In this document: piece after piece, positions 1-7,057 of the stretch
Numbering within the stretch: position 1 is the stretch's first letter
Layout: every line of letters starts with the position of its first letter
Assembly: GCA_947567585.1 (NCBI GenBank)
Contig: CANONE010000029.1
Location: forward strand, 1 to 17,183
Length of the DNA stretch: 17,183 nt
Source: an uncultured Clostridia bacterium
Lineage (GTDB): Bacteria > Bacillota > Clostridia > Oscillospirales > Acutalibacteraceae
Direction: 5' to 3'
The notes under the pieces: generated by a model
The model's database searches: none
What the model was told of the DNA's origin: nothing
Seen by the model: only the letters and a program-made list of their open reading frames with translations
Program-made: the position numbers and the translations under genes

Positions 1-938
1 TAATTTTTCGCTCCGTAATTAAAACTGAGCACAGGAGAGGCTCCGTCTGTAATGGCCAGTACCGGGGTGTCCAGAATCTGCCGGATCGAGTTGATAATGG
101 TCATGGTGGAAATCGCGATGTCCCCGCCAAAGGCTCCCAGCATATTGTTACAGGCAATCTGTACCAGGCTGTTGGTACACTGCATTACAAAACTGGCTGT
201 GCCAAGGCCCATGATGTCTAAAACCCGTTTCTTTTGCAGAGAAGGCTTCCAGGCGAGACGGAGACGCAGCTCCCCCCGGCCGCCCAGCAAAAAGCGCATA
301 ACAAAAACCGCTGAAAGGAGCTGAGAAAGTATCGTGGCCCAGGCCGCGCCCCGCACGCCCATATGGAGGACAAAGATGAAGATAGGATCCAAGACGATGT
401 TGGCGGCCGCCCCTAAGAAGACCGTTCCCATACCCACGTTGGCAAAGCCCTGGGCGTTGATGAAAGGGTTCATGCCTAAGGCGATCATGGAAAAGACAGT
501 GCCAAAAAGATAGATTGTCATGTAGGGCTGGGCGTATGTAAGGGAAGCCTCGGAAGCGCCGAACAGGTAGAGGATAGGGCGGCAGAACAGAAGCCCCAGC
601 ACCGTGATGGCGACGCCGGTGAGCACCAAGAGATAGAAAGCGGTATTCATAATTTCCCCGGCTTCCTTCCTGTCTCCCCGGCCCCGGGCAATGGAACACA
701 GCGGAGCGCCCCCCGCTCCGTATAGATTGGTAAAGGCGGCCACCAGGGAGATCACGGGAAAGCATAAACCCACAGCTCCCAGCGCCTCCAAGCCCTCGCC
801 GGGAATTTTGCCAATATAGACCCTATCCACAATATTATACATGAGATTCAGAATCTGCGCCGCCAACATAGGCGCGGCCACCCTGATAATATTCCGCACC
901 ACCCCGCCAGAGGAGAAATCCACCTGTTTCGCTTTCAT
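1..938 (-). CDS. MATE family multidrug efflux transporter, partial (C-terminus beyond window)
   Basis: Inner-membrane antiporter of the MATE family, which exports drugs or metabolites using a sodium or proton gradient. I translated 312 codons from the ATG at 938 leftward and the frame is still open at base 1; full family members are about 450 residues, so roughly two thirds is present. The N-terminus (MKAKQVDFSSGGVVRNII) leads into AAPMLAAQILNLMYNIVDRV, the typical first helix of the family. Later stretches such as GMNPFINAQGFANVGMG and NIVLDPIFIFVLHMGVRGAA match the family pattern around helices 4 to 5. The start is supported by AGGGAAGG about 4 nt upstream. The gene is monocistronic at its 5' side: a promoter repeat and the metK terminator lie directly upstream. 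The substrate cannot be inferred. Confidence 0.9.
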   Translation of the reverse strand, partial: MKAKQVDFSSGGVVRNIIRVAAPMLAAQILNLMYNIVDRVYIGKIPGEGLEALGAVGLCFPVISLVAAFTNLYGAGGAPLCSIARGRGDRKEAGEIMNTAFYLLVLTGVAITVLGLLFCRPILYLFGASEASLTYAQPYMTIYLFGTVFSMIALGMNPFINAQGFANVGMGTVFLGAAANIVLDPIFIFVLHMGVRGAAWATILSQLLSAVFVMRFLLGGRGELRLRLAWKPSLQKKRVLDIMGLGTASFVMQCTNSLVQIACNNMLGAFGGDIAISTMTIINSIRQILDTPVLAITDGASPVLSFNYGAKN

Positions 939-990
939 CTATCCTTCCCTCTTTCCGTGTAACTGCTTGATATACGTCCGCATTCCTTTT

Positions 991-1095
991 ACAATAAATC
1001 TGATGGGAGTTTTCCGGTGCTTTCGCAAAGCGAAAGACGGCCGCCGCGCGGACCAGGGAAACTCCGGATGTACGCTTTGCGTACATTATACCACA
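991..1095 (-). repeat. Modular promoter-bearing repeat, copy 1 (upstream of MATE gene)
   Basis: Two-module intergenic repeat shared with 11206-11286. The module at 1063-1095 is identical over 33 bp to 11254-11286. The module at 991-1017 matches 11232-11258 with 3 differences in 27 bp. Between them, 1020-1036 is a perfect 7-bp stem with an AAA loop (CTTTCGC/GCGAAAG on the plus strand), similar in shape to the hairpin at 11163-11179. Unit spacing is about 50 bp. Short open frames crossing it look spurious. Confidence 0.75.
1068..1086 (-). promoter_or_regulatory. Perfect palindrome at predicted transcription start (possible operator)
   Basis: ATGTACGC-TTT-GCGTACAT, 8-bp arms around a 3-nt centre. 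It begins inside the -10 hexamer and covers the expected +1 of the leftward promoter at 1085-1113. It could be a repressor site or a 5'-terminal RNA hairpin. The identical palindrome is at 11259-11277. Confidence 0.5.
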
Positions 1096-1113
1096 AAAGC
1101 GTCCGGCATGCAA
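1085..1113 (-). promoter_or_regulatory. Sigma-A-type promoter for MATE gene
   Basis: Minus strand: TTGCAT (1108-1113), 17-nt spacer, TATAAT (1085-1090) with an extended -10 (TGG before the hexamer). It points at the MATE start about 140 nt downstream. The -35 overlaps the T-run side of the metK terminator stem. Confidence 0.65.
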
Positions 1114-1147
1114 AAGAGATCTCCCGATTACTCGGGAGATCTCTTTT
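1112..1147 (-). terminator. Rho-independent terminator of metK
   Basis: Perfect 15-bp stem (AAAAGAGATCTCCCG, 1112-1126, with 1133-1147) and a 6-nt loop, starting 2 nt after the metK stop codon. The stem ends in a T run on the minus strand and its symmetry gives a T run on the plus strand too, so it could act in both directions. Confidence 0.9.
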
Positions 1148-1149
1148 AT

Positions 1150-2334
1150 TTAGCACATGTTTTCCACTGCTTCGCGCAGGGCCTCGGTACGGTTTGTCTG
1201 CTCCCAGGTTACGCCCAGGTCCTCCCGGCCCATGTGGCCGTAAGCGGCCAGCTGGCGGTAGATGGGGCGGCGAAGATCCAGCTCTTTAATAATAGCGGTG
1301 GGGCGCAGGTCAAAAACCTTCTTCACGGCTTCCGCCAAGCATTCGTCGCTGACTGTACCAGTGCCGAAGGAGTCCACCATGATGGAAACCGGGCGGGCCA
1401 CGCCAATGGCATAAGCCAGCTCCACCTCTGCTTTCCGGGCAAGACCGGCGGCTACGATATTTTTAGCTACCCAGCGGGCGGCATAGGCGGCGGAACGGTC
1501 CACCTTGGTGGGATCCTTGCCAGAGAAAGCGCCGCCTCCATGGCGGCCATAGCCGCCGTAGGTATCTACAATGATCTTCCGGCCAGTAAGGCCGCTGTCG
1601 CCCACAGGCCCGCCAATCACAAAACGGCCGGTGGGATTGATGTAAATGCGGGTATTGTGGTCCACAAGCCCGGAGGGAATCACCGGCTTAATGACATGCT
1701 TGATCATATCTTTTTTCAGCTTTTCCAGCTTGACGTCCTCATCATGCTGCGTGGAAATAACAATGGCGTCAATGCGCTTTACCGTGTCGCCGTCGTATTC
1801 CACAGTGACCTGGGTTTTTCCGTCGGGCCGCAGGTACTTCAACGTACCGTCCTTGCGGACCTGGGCCAGCCGCTTGGCCAACTTGTGGGAAAAAGAAATG
1901 GCCATGGGCATATACTCCGGGGTCTCATCGCAGGCAAAGCCGAACATCATGCCCTGGTCCCCCGCGCCAATCAGGCTGTTCTCATCGGTCTCGCCGTTTT
2001 TGGCCTCCTGGGACTCGTTGACCCCCATGGCGATGTCCGGAGACTGGGAGTCAATGGAAGTGAGCACACCGCAGGTATTGCCGTCAAAGCCGCAGGCCGG
2101 GTCATCGTACCCGATGTCCTTTACCACCTGCCGGGCCACCCCGGCAATATCCACATAGCAGCTGGTGGAAATCTCTCCCATTACATGGATGACGCCGGTG
2201 GTAGCGGTGGTCTCGCAGGCTACATGGGCTTGGGGGTCCTGGGCCAAAATGGCGTCCAGCACCGCGTCGGAAATCTGGTCGCAGAGTTTATCTGGATGGC
2301 CCTCGGTGACAGATTCGGATGTAAAAAGCTTCAT
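1150..2334 (-). CDS. metK: S-adenosylmethionine synthetase (methionine adenosyltransferase)
   Basis: Cytosolic enzyme that makes S-adenosylmethionine from ATP and methionine, the cell's methyl donor. The 394-residue product is the normal length. Family signatures are all present: EGHPDKLCDQISDAVLD at 11-27 (metal and ATP site), GAGDQGMMFGFA at 123-134, and GGGAFSGKDPTKVDRSAAY at 266-284. I chose the ATG at 2334 because MKLFTSESVTEGHPDK is the usual N-terminus and GAAAGGGGA lies 6 to 8 nt upstream; a longer reading from 2373 adds 13 residues without family support. Expression should be controlled by the SAM-I riboswitch immediately upstream, so it falls when SAM is plentiful. It ends in a strong terminator and appears monocistronic. 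Confidence 0.98.
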   Translation of the reverse strand: MKLFTSESVTEGHPDKLCDQISDAVLDAILAQDPQAHVACETTATTGVIHVMGEISTSCYVDIAGVARQVVKDIGYDDPACGFDGNTCGVLTSIDSQSPDIAMGVNESQEAKNGETDENSLIGAGDQGMMFGFACDETPEYMPMAISFSHKLAKRLAQVRKDGTLKYLRPDGKTQVTVEYDGDTVKRIDAIVISTQHDEDVKLEKLKKDMIKHVIKPVIPSGLVDHNTRIYINPTGRFVIGGPVGDSGLTGRKIIVDTYGGYGRHGGGAFSGKDPTKVDRSAAYAARWVAKNIVAAGLARKAEVELAYAIGVARPVSIMVDSFGTGTVSDECLAEAVKKVFDLRPTAIIKELDLRRPIYRQLAAYGHMGREDLGVTWEQTNRTEALREAVENMC

Positions 2335-2389
2335 AAAAAATCCCCTTTCATCAATCAGGTTCTCAGTAAGCAAAATAAATCCATTCCAT

Positions 2390-2421
2390 AAAAAACGGGA
2401 CTCTCGAAAAACGAGGGTCCC
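2390..2421 (-). terminator. Expression-platform terminator of the metK SAM riboswitch
   Basis: Minus-strand stem GGGACCCTCG (2412-2421) with CGAGAGTCCC (2397-2406), loop TTTTT, one A-C mismatch, followed by G and a run of six T (2390-2395). It sits 8 nt after the aptamer's closing helix, the usual place for the transcription-off hairpin of an S-box. Confidence 0.9.
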
Positions 2422-2429
2422 TATTCCGC

Positions 2430-2550
2430 CTCATCTTTCGGGTTCAGCCGCCACCAGACAGCTAAATAATCCGCAGGAATTAGCACCTTGCAGAAAAACC
2501 TACAGGTTGCCGGGCATCACAGGGCCTGTCCCTCCGCCGCTCTAGATAAG
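2430..2550 (-). ncRNA. SAM-I (S-box) riboswitch aptamer
   Basis: Reading the minus strand from 2550: CTTATCTAGAG, then GGAGGGA, GGCCC, GATGCCCGGCAACC, GGTGCTAATTCC and AAAGATGAG, the conserved S-box blocks in order. The P1 strands CTTATC (2545-2550) and GATGAG (2430-2435) pair with one G-U. The aptamer lies in the about 230-nt leader of metK and is followed by an intrinsic terminator, so SAM binding is expected to stop transcription before metK. The motif order and the gene downstream make this call very secure. Confidence 0.97.
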
Positions 2551-2570
2551 GATTTATTCTGTTTTCATTT

Positions 2571-2599
2571 ATTTTATCACGATCCTGGAGCTTTGTCAA
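2571..2599 (-). promoter_or_regulatory. Sigma-A-type promoter of metK
   Basis: Minus strand: TTGACA (2594-2599), 17-nt spacer, TAAAAT (2571-2576). Transcription would begin near 2564, about 14 nt before the SAM-I aptamer. Confidence 0.9.
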
Positions 2600-2710
2600 C
2601 ACAAGAATGCGCAAAATTTAAGCGCGGATGATTTTTAGGGACTTGCCGCTGTCAGGAACCTCGGGCGGAGCATAGAATGAAATAAGTTGACAAGACAGGG
2701 GGACAAGATT

Positions 2711-3154
2711 ATGAAGGGGCAAGGAGGTTTGTGGGCGCATATGCCCTCGCTGGCGGGAAGGGAGCAGGAGGACGCTTTGCGGTTGCTGGAAGAATCTCAA
2801 AGGTTTCTGCTGTACATTTTGGCGGGGGTGGCGCTGCAATATAAATCGCTGGATCTGGAGCGGCAAAAACTGCTGGGACAGGGGTGCGTGGACATCGAGC
2901 CCCGCAATATGCAGCAGGCGGCTTCCCTGATAACCCTGGGGGCGCTTTTTGGCTTTCAAGGGCAGGCGGAACGCTTGGCAGACCGAACAGCCCAGGCAGG
3001 GGGCATACCGGATGAAATGGACGTTAAGCTGGGGGCGGTAAGCATTTTGGTGTCTATCATCCGCCTCTTCCGCCTTATGACGCCGGAGCTCGAGCCCAAT
3101 CCGCAAGCCCAAGCGGCCCAGGACCTAGAACAGCTGACAGAGCCCGCAATTTAG
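2711..3154 (+). CDS. Small hypothetical membrane protein
   Basis: I do not recognise this 147-residue product. Three moderately hydrophobic stretches are visible, about 31-44 (RFLLYILAGVALQY), 68-82 (QQAASLITLGALFGF) and 106-123 (KLGAVSILVSIIRLFRLM). The tail is polar, proline- and glutamine-rich (TPELEPNPQAQAAQDLEQ). The ATG at 2711 is preferred over the in-frame TTG at 2687 because AGGGGG lies about 8 nt before it. It is divergent from metK and convergent with the seven-gene block, ending just before a two-way terminator, which supports a real stand-alone gene. A leftward open frame covers 2618-3112, but it would run through the metK promoter side and has no clear ribosome site. A TAGAAT-like -10 near 2673 is the only promoter hint. 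Confidence 0.6.
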   Translation: MKGQGGLWAHMPSLAGREQEDALRLLEESQRFLLYILAGVALQYKSLDLERQKLLGQGCVDIEPRNMQQAASLITLGALFGFQGQAERLADRTAQAGGIPDEMDVKLGAVSILVSIIRLFRLMTPELEPNPQAQAAQDLEQLTEPAI

Positions 3155-3216
3155 GCACGAAAAACTGTAAGAAAGACAGCGCGATAAGCTCTGCGGTCTC
3201 ATGCAAAAACGGCAAA

Positions 3217-3252
3217 GCCGCCGGAGCCTTTAACCGTTCCGGCGGCCTTTTT
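3217..3252 (+). terminator. Intrinsic terminator between convergent genes
   Basis: Stem GCCGCCGGA (3217-3225) with TCCGGCGGC (3238-3246), 12-nt loop, then C and T5 followed by GTTTTC. On the minus strand the stem is followed by CTTTGCCGTTTTT, so it may also end the leftward seven-gene transcript. Confidence 0.85.
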
Positions 3253-3366
3253 GTTTTCAATACGGCTTCTCCCGGACTGCCTATCGCCCAATCCGTGAAT
3301 TCCCTGCCATCTCCGCCGTTTGCCGGCCTCATTTGCTCACTTGGGTGAATATGGGCAGGGCCCGTG

Positions 3367-5343
3367 CTATGGGATCTCTCCCGCAATGGCCGACCGGGCG
3401 GCCAAAATAAACTTGGCGCGGTCCAGGGGGTCTGTTCCTATACGCTCCCGGCTGGTCCCCAGGCCAGGAGGGCAGTCCTGGTAATGGGAAAAGCAGGCGC
3501 TGTAAATGCCCTCTCCCCCTGTAGCGGCGGCGAAATCCACCGGCAGCTCCATGGCCTCCGCAGCGGGAATAAAGGCTTCCAGCCGAAAGCGCCCTTCTTC
3601 CATGCTGGCAGGCTCAAACACGGCCCGGCAGGTGGAAAGCAGCCCCATGGCCTTTCCCAGATAGTCCAGGGGTCCTGACATCTCCGCTTTGAGCACCGGC
3701 TCCAAAAGCTGGGACCCAGCCTTGCGAAGGCCGTCCATGAGGCCCATGGGTGTGGCCACAAAGAAGTCCAGGGGATGCGTGTGGACATGGTGCCAGGTAC
3801 CGTCTACCAGCGTAACCTTCAGGTCTGTTACCTGCCAGCCCAGCAGCCCTTGGCGCAGCGCCCGGGGAACCGCCGTCTCCACATGGGTCTGATACCGGTA
3901 GGGCAGCCGGCCGGGGGAAACCCGGCACTCATACTGAAAACCGCTCTCCCGGGGCAGAGGCTCCACCAAAAAGCGCACCTCCGCCCAGCAAGGCTTCGGC
4001 CAAGTGTAGGATTCATACCCCTCTGCGGCGGCGGCAGGCGTCTCCCGGTAAATCACAGAGGGCTCCGCAAAGTGTGCCTGAATGCCCCAGCGCTCTGCCA
4101 GCAGGGCCTCCAGCACCTCGATTTGCAGCTTTCCGGTAAGCCTGGCCCAGAGCTCCTGCTTTTCCCGGTTCCATTCGCAGTCCAAAGCGGGATCTTCATC
4201 CTCCAGCTGCTTTAACGCTTGGGTAAGCGCTGGCAAATCCTCCGGGTGCTCCGGCGTCACCCGAGACAGCAGCAAAGGCTCCGCCAGCCGGTAGGCCCGC
4301 AGTCCCGGAAGCGCACAGCCTACCAGGTCCCCGGCCCGCACGGACTCCAATCCATACACCACGGCAATCTCGTTGGCGCTTACAGCCTGGGCGTCCTCCA
4401 GCCTGCGGCCCTCCACGCTTCGCACCCGGGTGATTTTCTCTTCGGTCCGCCCGTTTCGCCCCACCGCCTCTACGGCCTGGCGGTTGCGAATCTCCCCGGC
4501 AAACAAGCGCAGATACGCCGCCTTTCCCAGGACGGGGTCATGCTCCACTTTATAGACCCGGGCGCAAAGCCGTTCCTCTCCAGGCCCCCCTAACGGGACG
4601 GGCTGGGGCAGCAGGCGGCATACGGCGTCCAGCAGGTCCCCTACTCCCAGGCCGAATTTAGAGGCCCCGCATACCGCCGGGTACAGCTCGCCCCTGCCGG
4701 CCTTCTCAGACAGACGGGGCCACAGGGCCTCTTCCGGCAGAAGCCCCTCTTCTAAAAGCCGCTCCAAAAGAGCCTCGTCTCCTGTTGCCAGAACCGCGCT
4801 CTCCTGCCAGGCCGGAGAAGAAAAGTCGGTAAGCCCGGCAACAGCCTTTCCCTCGCCTTCTTCCTCCACCCTGGATAAAGGCAGGCAGCGGGCCCCTTCC
4901 CTTTCCAGCTGGGCCAAGGTCCTTTCCCAGCCGCTGCCGGCCCGGTCCAGCTTATTGAGGAAAATAAAGCAGGGCAGTTTCGCCCGGCCAATGGCCTCCA
5001 GCAGCATCCGGGTCTGGGGCTGCACGCCCTCTACCGCCGAAACCACCAGCACAGCCGCGTCCAGCACCGCCAAACTGCGCTCCACCTCGCTGAGAAAGTC
5101 CGCGTGGCCGGGAGCGTCTATGAGATTCAGCCGGCAGTCCCTCCAGGTCACAGAGGCGCAGGCCGTGCGCACGGAAATGCCCCGGCGCCGTTCGACCTCC
5201 ATGCCGTCGGTGGCCGCAGTGCCCTGGTCTACGCTGCCCAAAGCCCGAATGGCCCCGGTCTGGTAGAGAATCTGCTCTGTCAGGGTTGTCTTTCCCGCAT
5301 CCGCATGGGCGACAATCCCCAAATTCAGTATTTTATCCGCCAT
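3367..5343 (-). CDS. Tet(M)-like ribosomal protection GTPase (EF-G superfamily)
   Basis: A 658-residue translation-factor GTPase, close in size to Tet(M)/Tet(O)/Tet(W) (about 640). Those proteins bind the ribosome like EF-G and dislodge tetracycline. GTPase motifs: AHADAGKTT at 12-20 (G1), RRGIS at 53-57 (switch I), DAPGH at 76-80 (G3), NKLD at 130-133 (G4). The LYQTGAIRALGSVDQGTAATD segment resembles Tet(M). The domain IV tip reads HVHTHPLDF (519-527) where, from memory, Tet(M) has SPVSTPADF and EF-G a different loop, so resistance to tetracycline is not assured. The start at 5343 is chosen because AGAGAGG lies about 8 nt upstream; the ATG at 5364 would put that site inside the gene. It is last in the seven-gene block, 40 nt after the acetyltransferase. 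The substrate drug or role is unknown. Confidence 0.85.
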   Translation of the reverse strand: MADKILNLGIVAHADAGKTTLTEQILYQTGAIRALGSVDQGTAATDGMEVERRRGISVRTACASVTWRDCRLNLIDAPGHADFLSEVERSLAVLDAAVLVVSAVEGVQPQTRMLLEAIGRAKLPCFIFLNKLDRAGSGWERTLAQLEREGARCLPLSRVEEEGEGKAVAGLTDFSSPAWQESAVLATGDEALLERLLEEGLLPEEALWPRLSEKAGRGELYPAVCGASKFGLGVGDLLDAVCRLLPQPVPLGGPGEERLCARVYKVEHDPVLGKAAYLRLFAGEIRNRQAVEAVGRNGRTEEKITRVRSVEGRRLEDAQAVSANEIAVVYGLESVRAGDLVGCALPGLRAYRLAEPLLLSRVTPEHPEDLPALTQALKQLEDEDPALDCEWNREKQELWARLTGKLQIEVLEALLAERWGIQAHFAEPSVIYRETPAAAAEGYESYTWPKPCWAEVRFLVEPLPRESGFQYECRVSPGRLPYRYQTHVETAVPRALRQGLLGWQVTDLKVTLVDGTWHHVHTHPLDFFVATPMGLMDGLRKAGSQLLEPVLKAEMSGPLDYLGKAMGLLSTCRAVFEPASMEEGRFRLEAFIPAAEAMELPVDFAAATGGEGIYSACFSHYQDCPPGLGTSRERIGTDPLDRAKFILAARSAIAGEIP

Positions 5344-5383
5344 GCCAAAACCTCTCTTCCCCATGAGCCGCCCAGAAAAGGAT

Positions 5384-5890
5384 CTATATCTTTTTTACCA
5401 TGATATAGTCGTCCATCACATAACCATGCCCGATGTCCGTAACCACGCTTTCCACTGTTTCAAAACCGTAATGCCGGTAAACTTCCGCCGCGTGATGGTT
5501 CTCTTTATTCACCGTCAGCCGGATGCTGGCCAGCCCCTGCCCCCGGGCCTCTTCCTCTACCAGGCTCAGAACCCGCTTCACCGCTCCCTGCCCGCGAAAC
5601 GCCGGCAGAAGGTATACCTTGCTGAGAAACATTTCCTCCCGCCCCTGATAGCGGGGCGAAAACCCCACAAACCCGCCGGGGACGCCGCCTTCCCACAGCA
5701 GGTAATACTGGTAATTCTCTTGTTCCATCTGCTCCCGCACCGCCGGGGGAGACTGAAACTTTTCCACCATGTAATCCACCTGCCCGGGGGGAAGCAAGGG
5801 GTCGTATGTAAGATGCCAGACCTCCTTTGCCACCTGGCACAAGGCGGCAATTTCTTCCGCTGTTTCCACTTTTTTTAACATAAAGTCCAT
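5384..5890 (-). CDS. GNAT family N-acetyltransferase
   Basis: A 168-residue GCN5-related acetyltransferase, which moves acetyl from acetyl-CoA to an amine (small molecule or protein N-terminus). The acetyl-CoA pyrophosphate loop is visible as VYLLPAFRGQGAVKRVL (92-108; R-G-Q-G-A at 99-103), and the motif B region as N131-HHAAEVYRHYGF143, both typical of the family. GAAAGAGG sits about 7 nt before the ATG at 5890; a second in-frame ATG at 5881 is possible. It lies 33 nt after pheA and 40 nt before the ribosomal-protection-like GTPase, so it is probably co-transcribed. The substrate cannot be told from sequence. A link to the neighbouring GTPase (antibiotic or ribosome modification) is only suggested by position. 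Confidence 0.88.
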   Translation of the reverse strand: MDFMLKKVETAEEIAALCQVAKEVWHLTYDPLLPPGQVDYMVEKFQSPPAVREQMEQENYQYYLLWEGGVPGGFVGFSPRYQGREEMFLSKVYLLPAFRGQGAVKRVLSLVEEEARGQGLASIRLTVNKENHHAAEVYRHYGFETVESVVTDIGHGYVMDDYIMVKKI

Positions 5891-5923
5891 GTTGTTCCTC
5901 TTTCCTGGTTGCTTATTTTGACC

Positions 5924-7057
5924 CTACTGCTCATTATAGTTGCCTAAAAAGGAGAACCGGGGCAGCTCCCCATGCAGCGCGCAGATGAGGTCCAGTGTGC
6001 CGGGGTTGTGGATATTGCCAGTAAAGTCCAGATAGAAGTCGTATTCAAACCGCTTGCCTGGGATAGGACGGGACTCAATTTTAGTCAGATTCAGCCCCTC
6101 CACCGCAAAGCGCTGCAGAACATTATAGAGAGACCCCGTGGTATGCGGCAGCGAAAAGCATAGGCTGATTTTATTGGCCTCCGCCGGCAAAACAGGCTCT
6201 TTGGAAACAGCCACAAACCGGGTGGTATTGTTTTTTACATTCTGCACCCCTTCTCGGAGAACGCATAGGCCATACCGTTGGGCGGCTTCCTGGGAACAGA
6301 TAGCCGCTGTCCCCGCGGGCCGCTCCCGGGCTATGAAAGCGGCGGCGGCGGCCGTGTTGGAGAACGCCTCCGCCTCCATATGATGCGCGCTGATATAGTC
6401 CGAGCACTGGGCCAAAGCCTGGGGATGGGACAGTACCCGGGTAATGGTTCCCACGCCCTCCGCCGCGGCCAGACAGTGTTCTACCCCTACGTCCACCGCG
6501 CCTACGATAAAGAAGCGGTAGCGCAAAATCAGATCATAAACCGCCGCCACGGACCCCGCCGCGGAATTCTCCACCGGCACAACCCCCAGTGCCCCCTGGT
6601 CCACCTCTTGAAAAACCTCCTGGAATTCCGGGACAAACGCTACATCCTCTTTTCCCAGCAGACGCCGGGCCGCAATGTGGGAATAGGAGCCCCGCACTCC
6701 CTGGCAGACCACTCGTCCTACCGGCATGGGCAGCTGTCTTTTGGCCGTGCGCTCCCATTCCCGGAGAGGGACGTCCTGGTCCAGCATCTGGTGCTGGCGG
6801 GCCCGGCTAATGGCCATAATCGACTGATACAGCGCCGCCGCGCTGCCGCCATACGCCCCGGCCTCCCGGCTGACCCTCTCGAGTATCTCCCTCTCCCGCT
6901 GGGCGTTCAGCACCGGGGCGCCAGCCTGCCGTTTAATCCGCGCCACCCGCTCCGAGCAGCCCATACGCTCTACAAAAAGGGGCAGCAGCTGGGCGTCGAT
7001 CCGGTCGATCTTTTCCCGCTCCGCCGCCATCCTTTCCTGATATTCCTTATTCTCCAT
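5924..7057 (-). CDS. pheA: Bifunctional chorismate mutase / prephenate dehydratase (P-protein)
   Basis: Cytosolic fusion enzyme that rearranges chorismate to prephenate and then dehydrates and decarboxylates it to phenylpyruvate, the precursor of phenylalanine. The 377 residues divide into a chorismate mutase domain (about 8-92, RIDAQLLPLFVERM and REREIL), a prephenate dehydratase domain (about 115-290, with GVRGSYSHIAA at 120-130, ENSAAGSV at 163-170 and the TTRF motif at 278-281) and an ACT domain (about 296-375). The ACT domain carries ESRP (328-331), the phenylalanine-sensing motif of the family, so feedback inhibition by phenylalanine is expected. The ATG at 7057 has GGAGGAG about 4 nt upstream, and that site lies inside the end of the DUF2461 gene, with an 11-nt overlap that suggests translational coupling. 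Confidence 0.96.
   Translation of the reverse strand: MENKEYQERMAAEREKIDRIDAQLLPLFVERMGCSERVARIKRQAGAPVLNAQREREILERVSREAGAYGGSAAALYQSIMAISRARQHQMLDQDVPLREWERTAKRQLPMPVGRVVCQGVRGSYSHIAARRLLGKEDVAFVPEFQEVFQEVDQGALGVVPVENSAAGSVAAVYDLILRYRFFIVGAVDVGVEHCLAAAEGVGTITRVLSHPQALAQCSDYISAHHMEAEAFSNTAAAAAFIARERPAGTAAICSQEAAQRYGLCVLREGVQNVKNNTTRFVAVSKEPVLPAEANKISLCFSLPHTTGSLYNVLQRFAVEGLNLTKIESRPIPGKRFEYDFYLDFTGNIHNPGTLDLICALHGELPRFSFLGNYNEQ

Noticed and set aside
835..1113. Leftward 92-codon open frame through the repeat upstream of the MATE gene
   Set aside because: It reads through the repeat and into the MATE start in another frame; similar short peptides (MYAKRTSG...) come from the other repeat copy, so they reflect the repeat and not a gene.
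841..2391. Rightward 516-codon open frame opposite metK
   Set aside because: Antisense shadow of metK, whose protein matches its family over its full length.
3367..5343. Tet-like gene as recently acquired tetracycline resistance on a mobile element
   Set aside because: No transposase, integrase or terminal repeats nearby; GC-rich codon use matches neighbours and it is packed into an operon.
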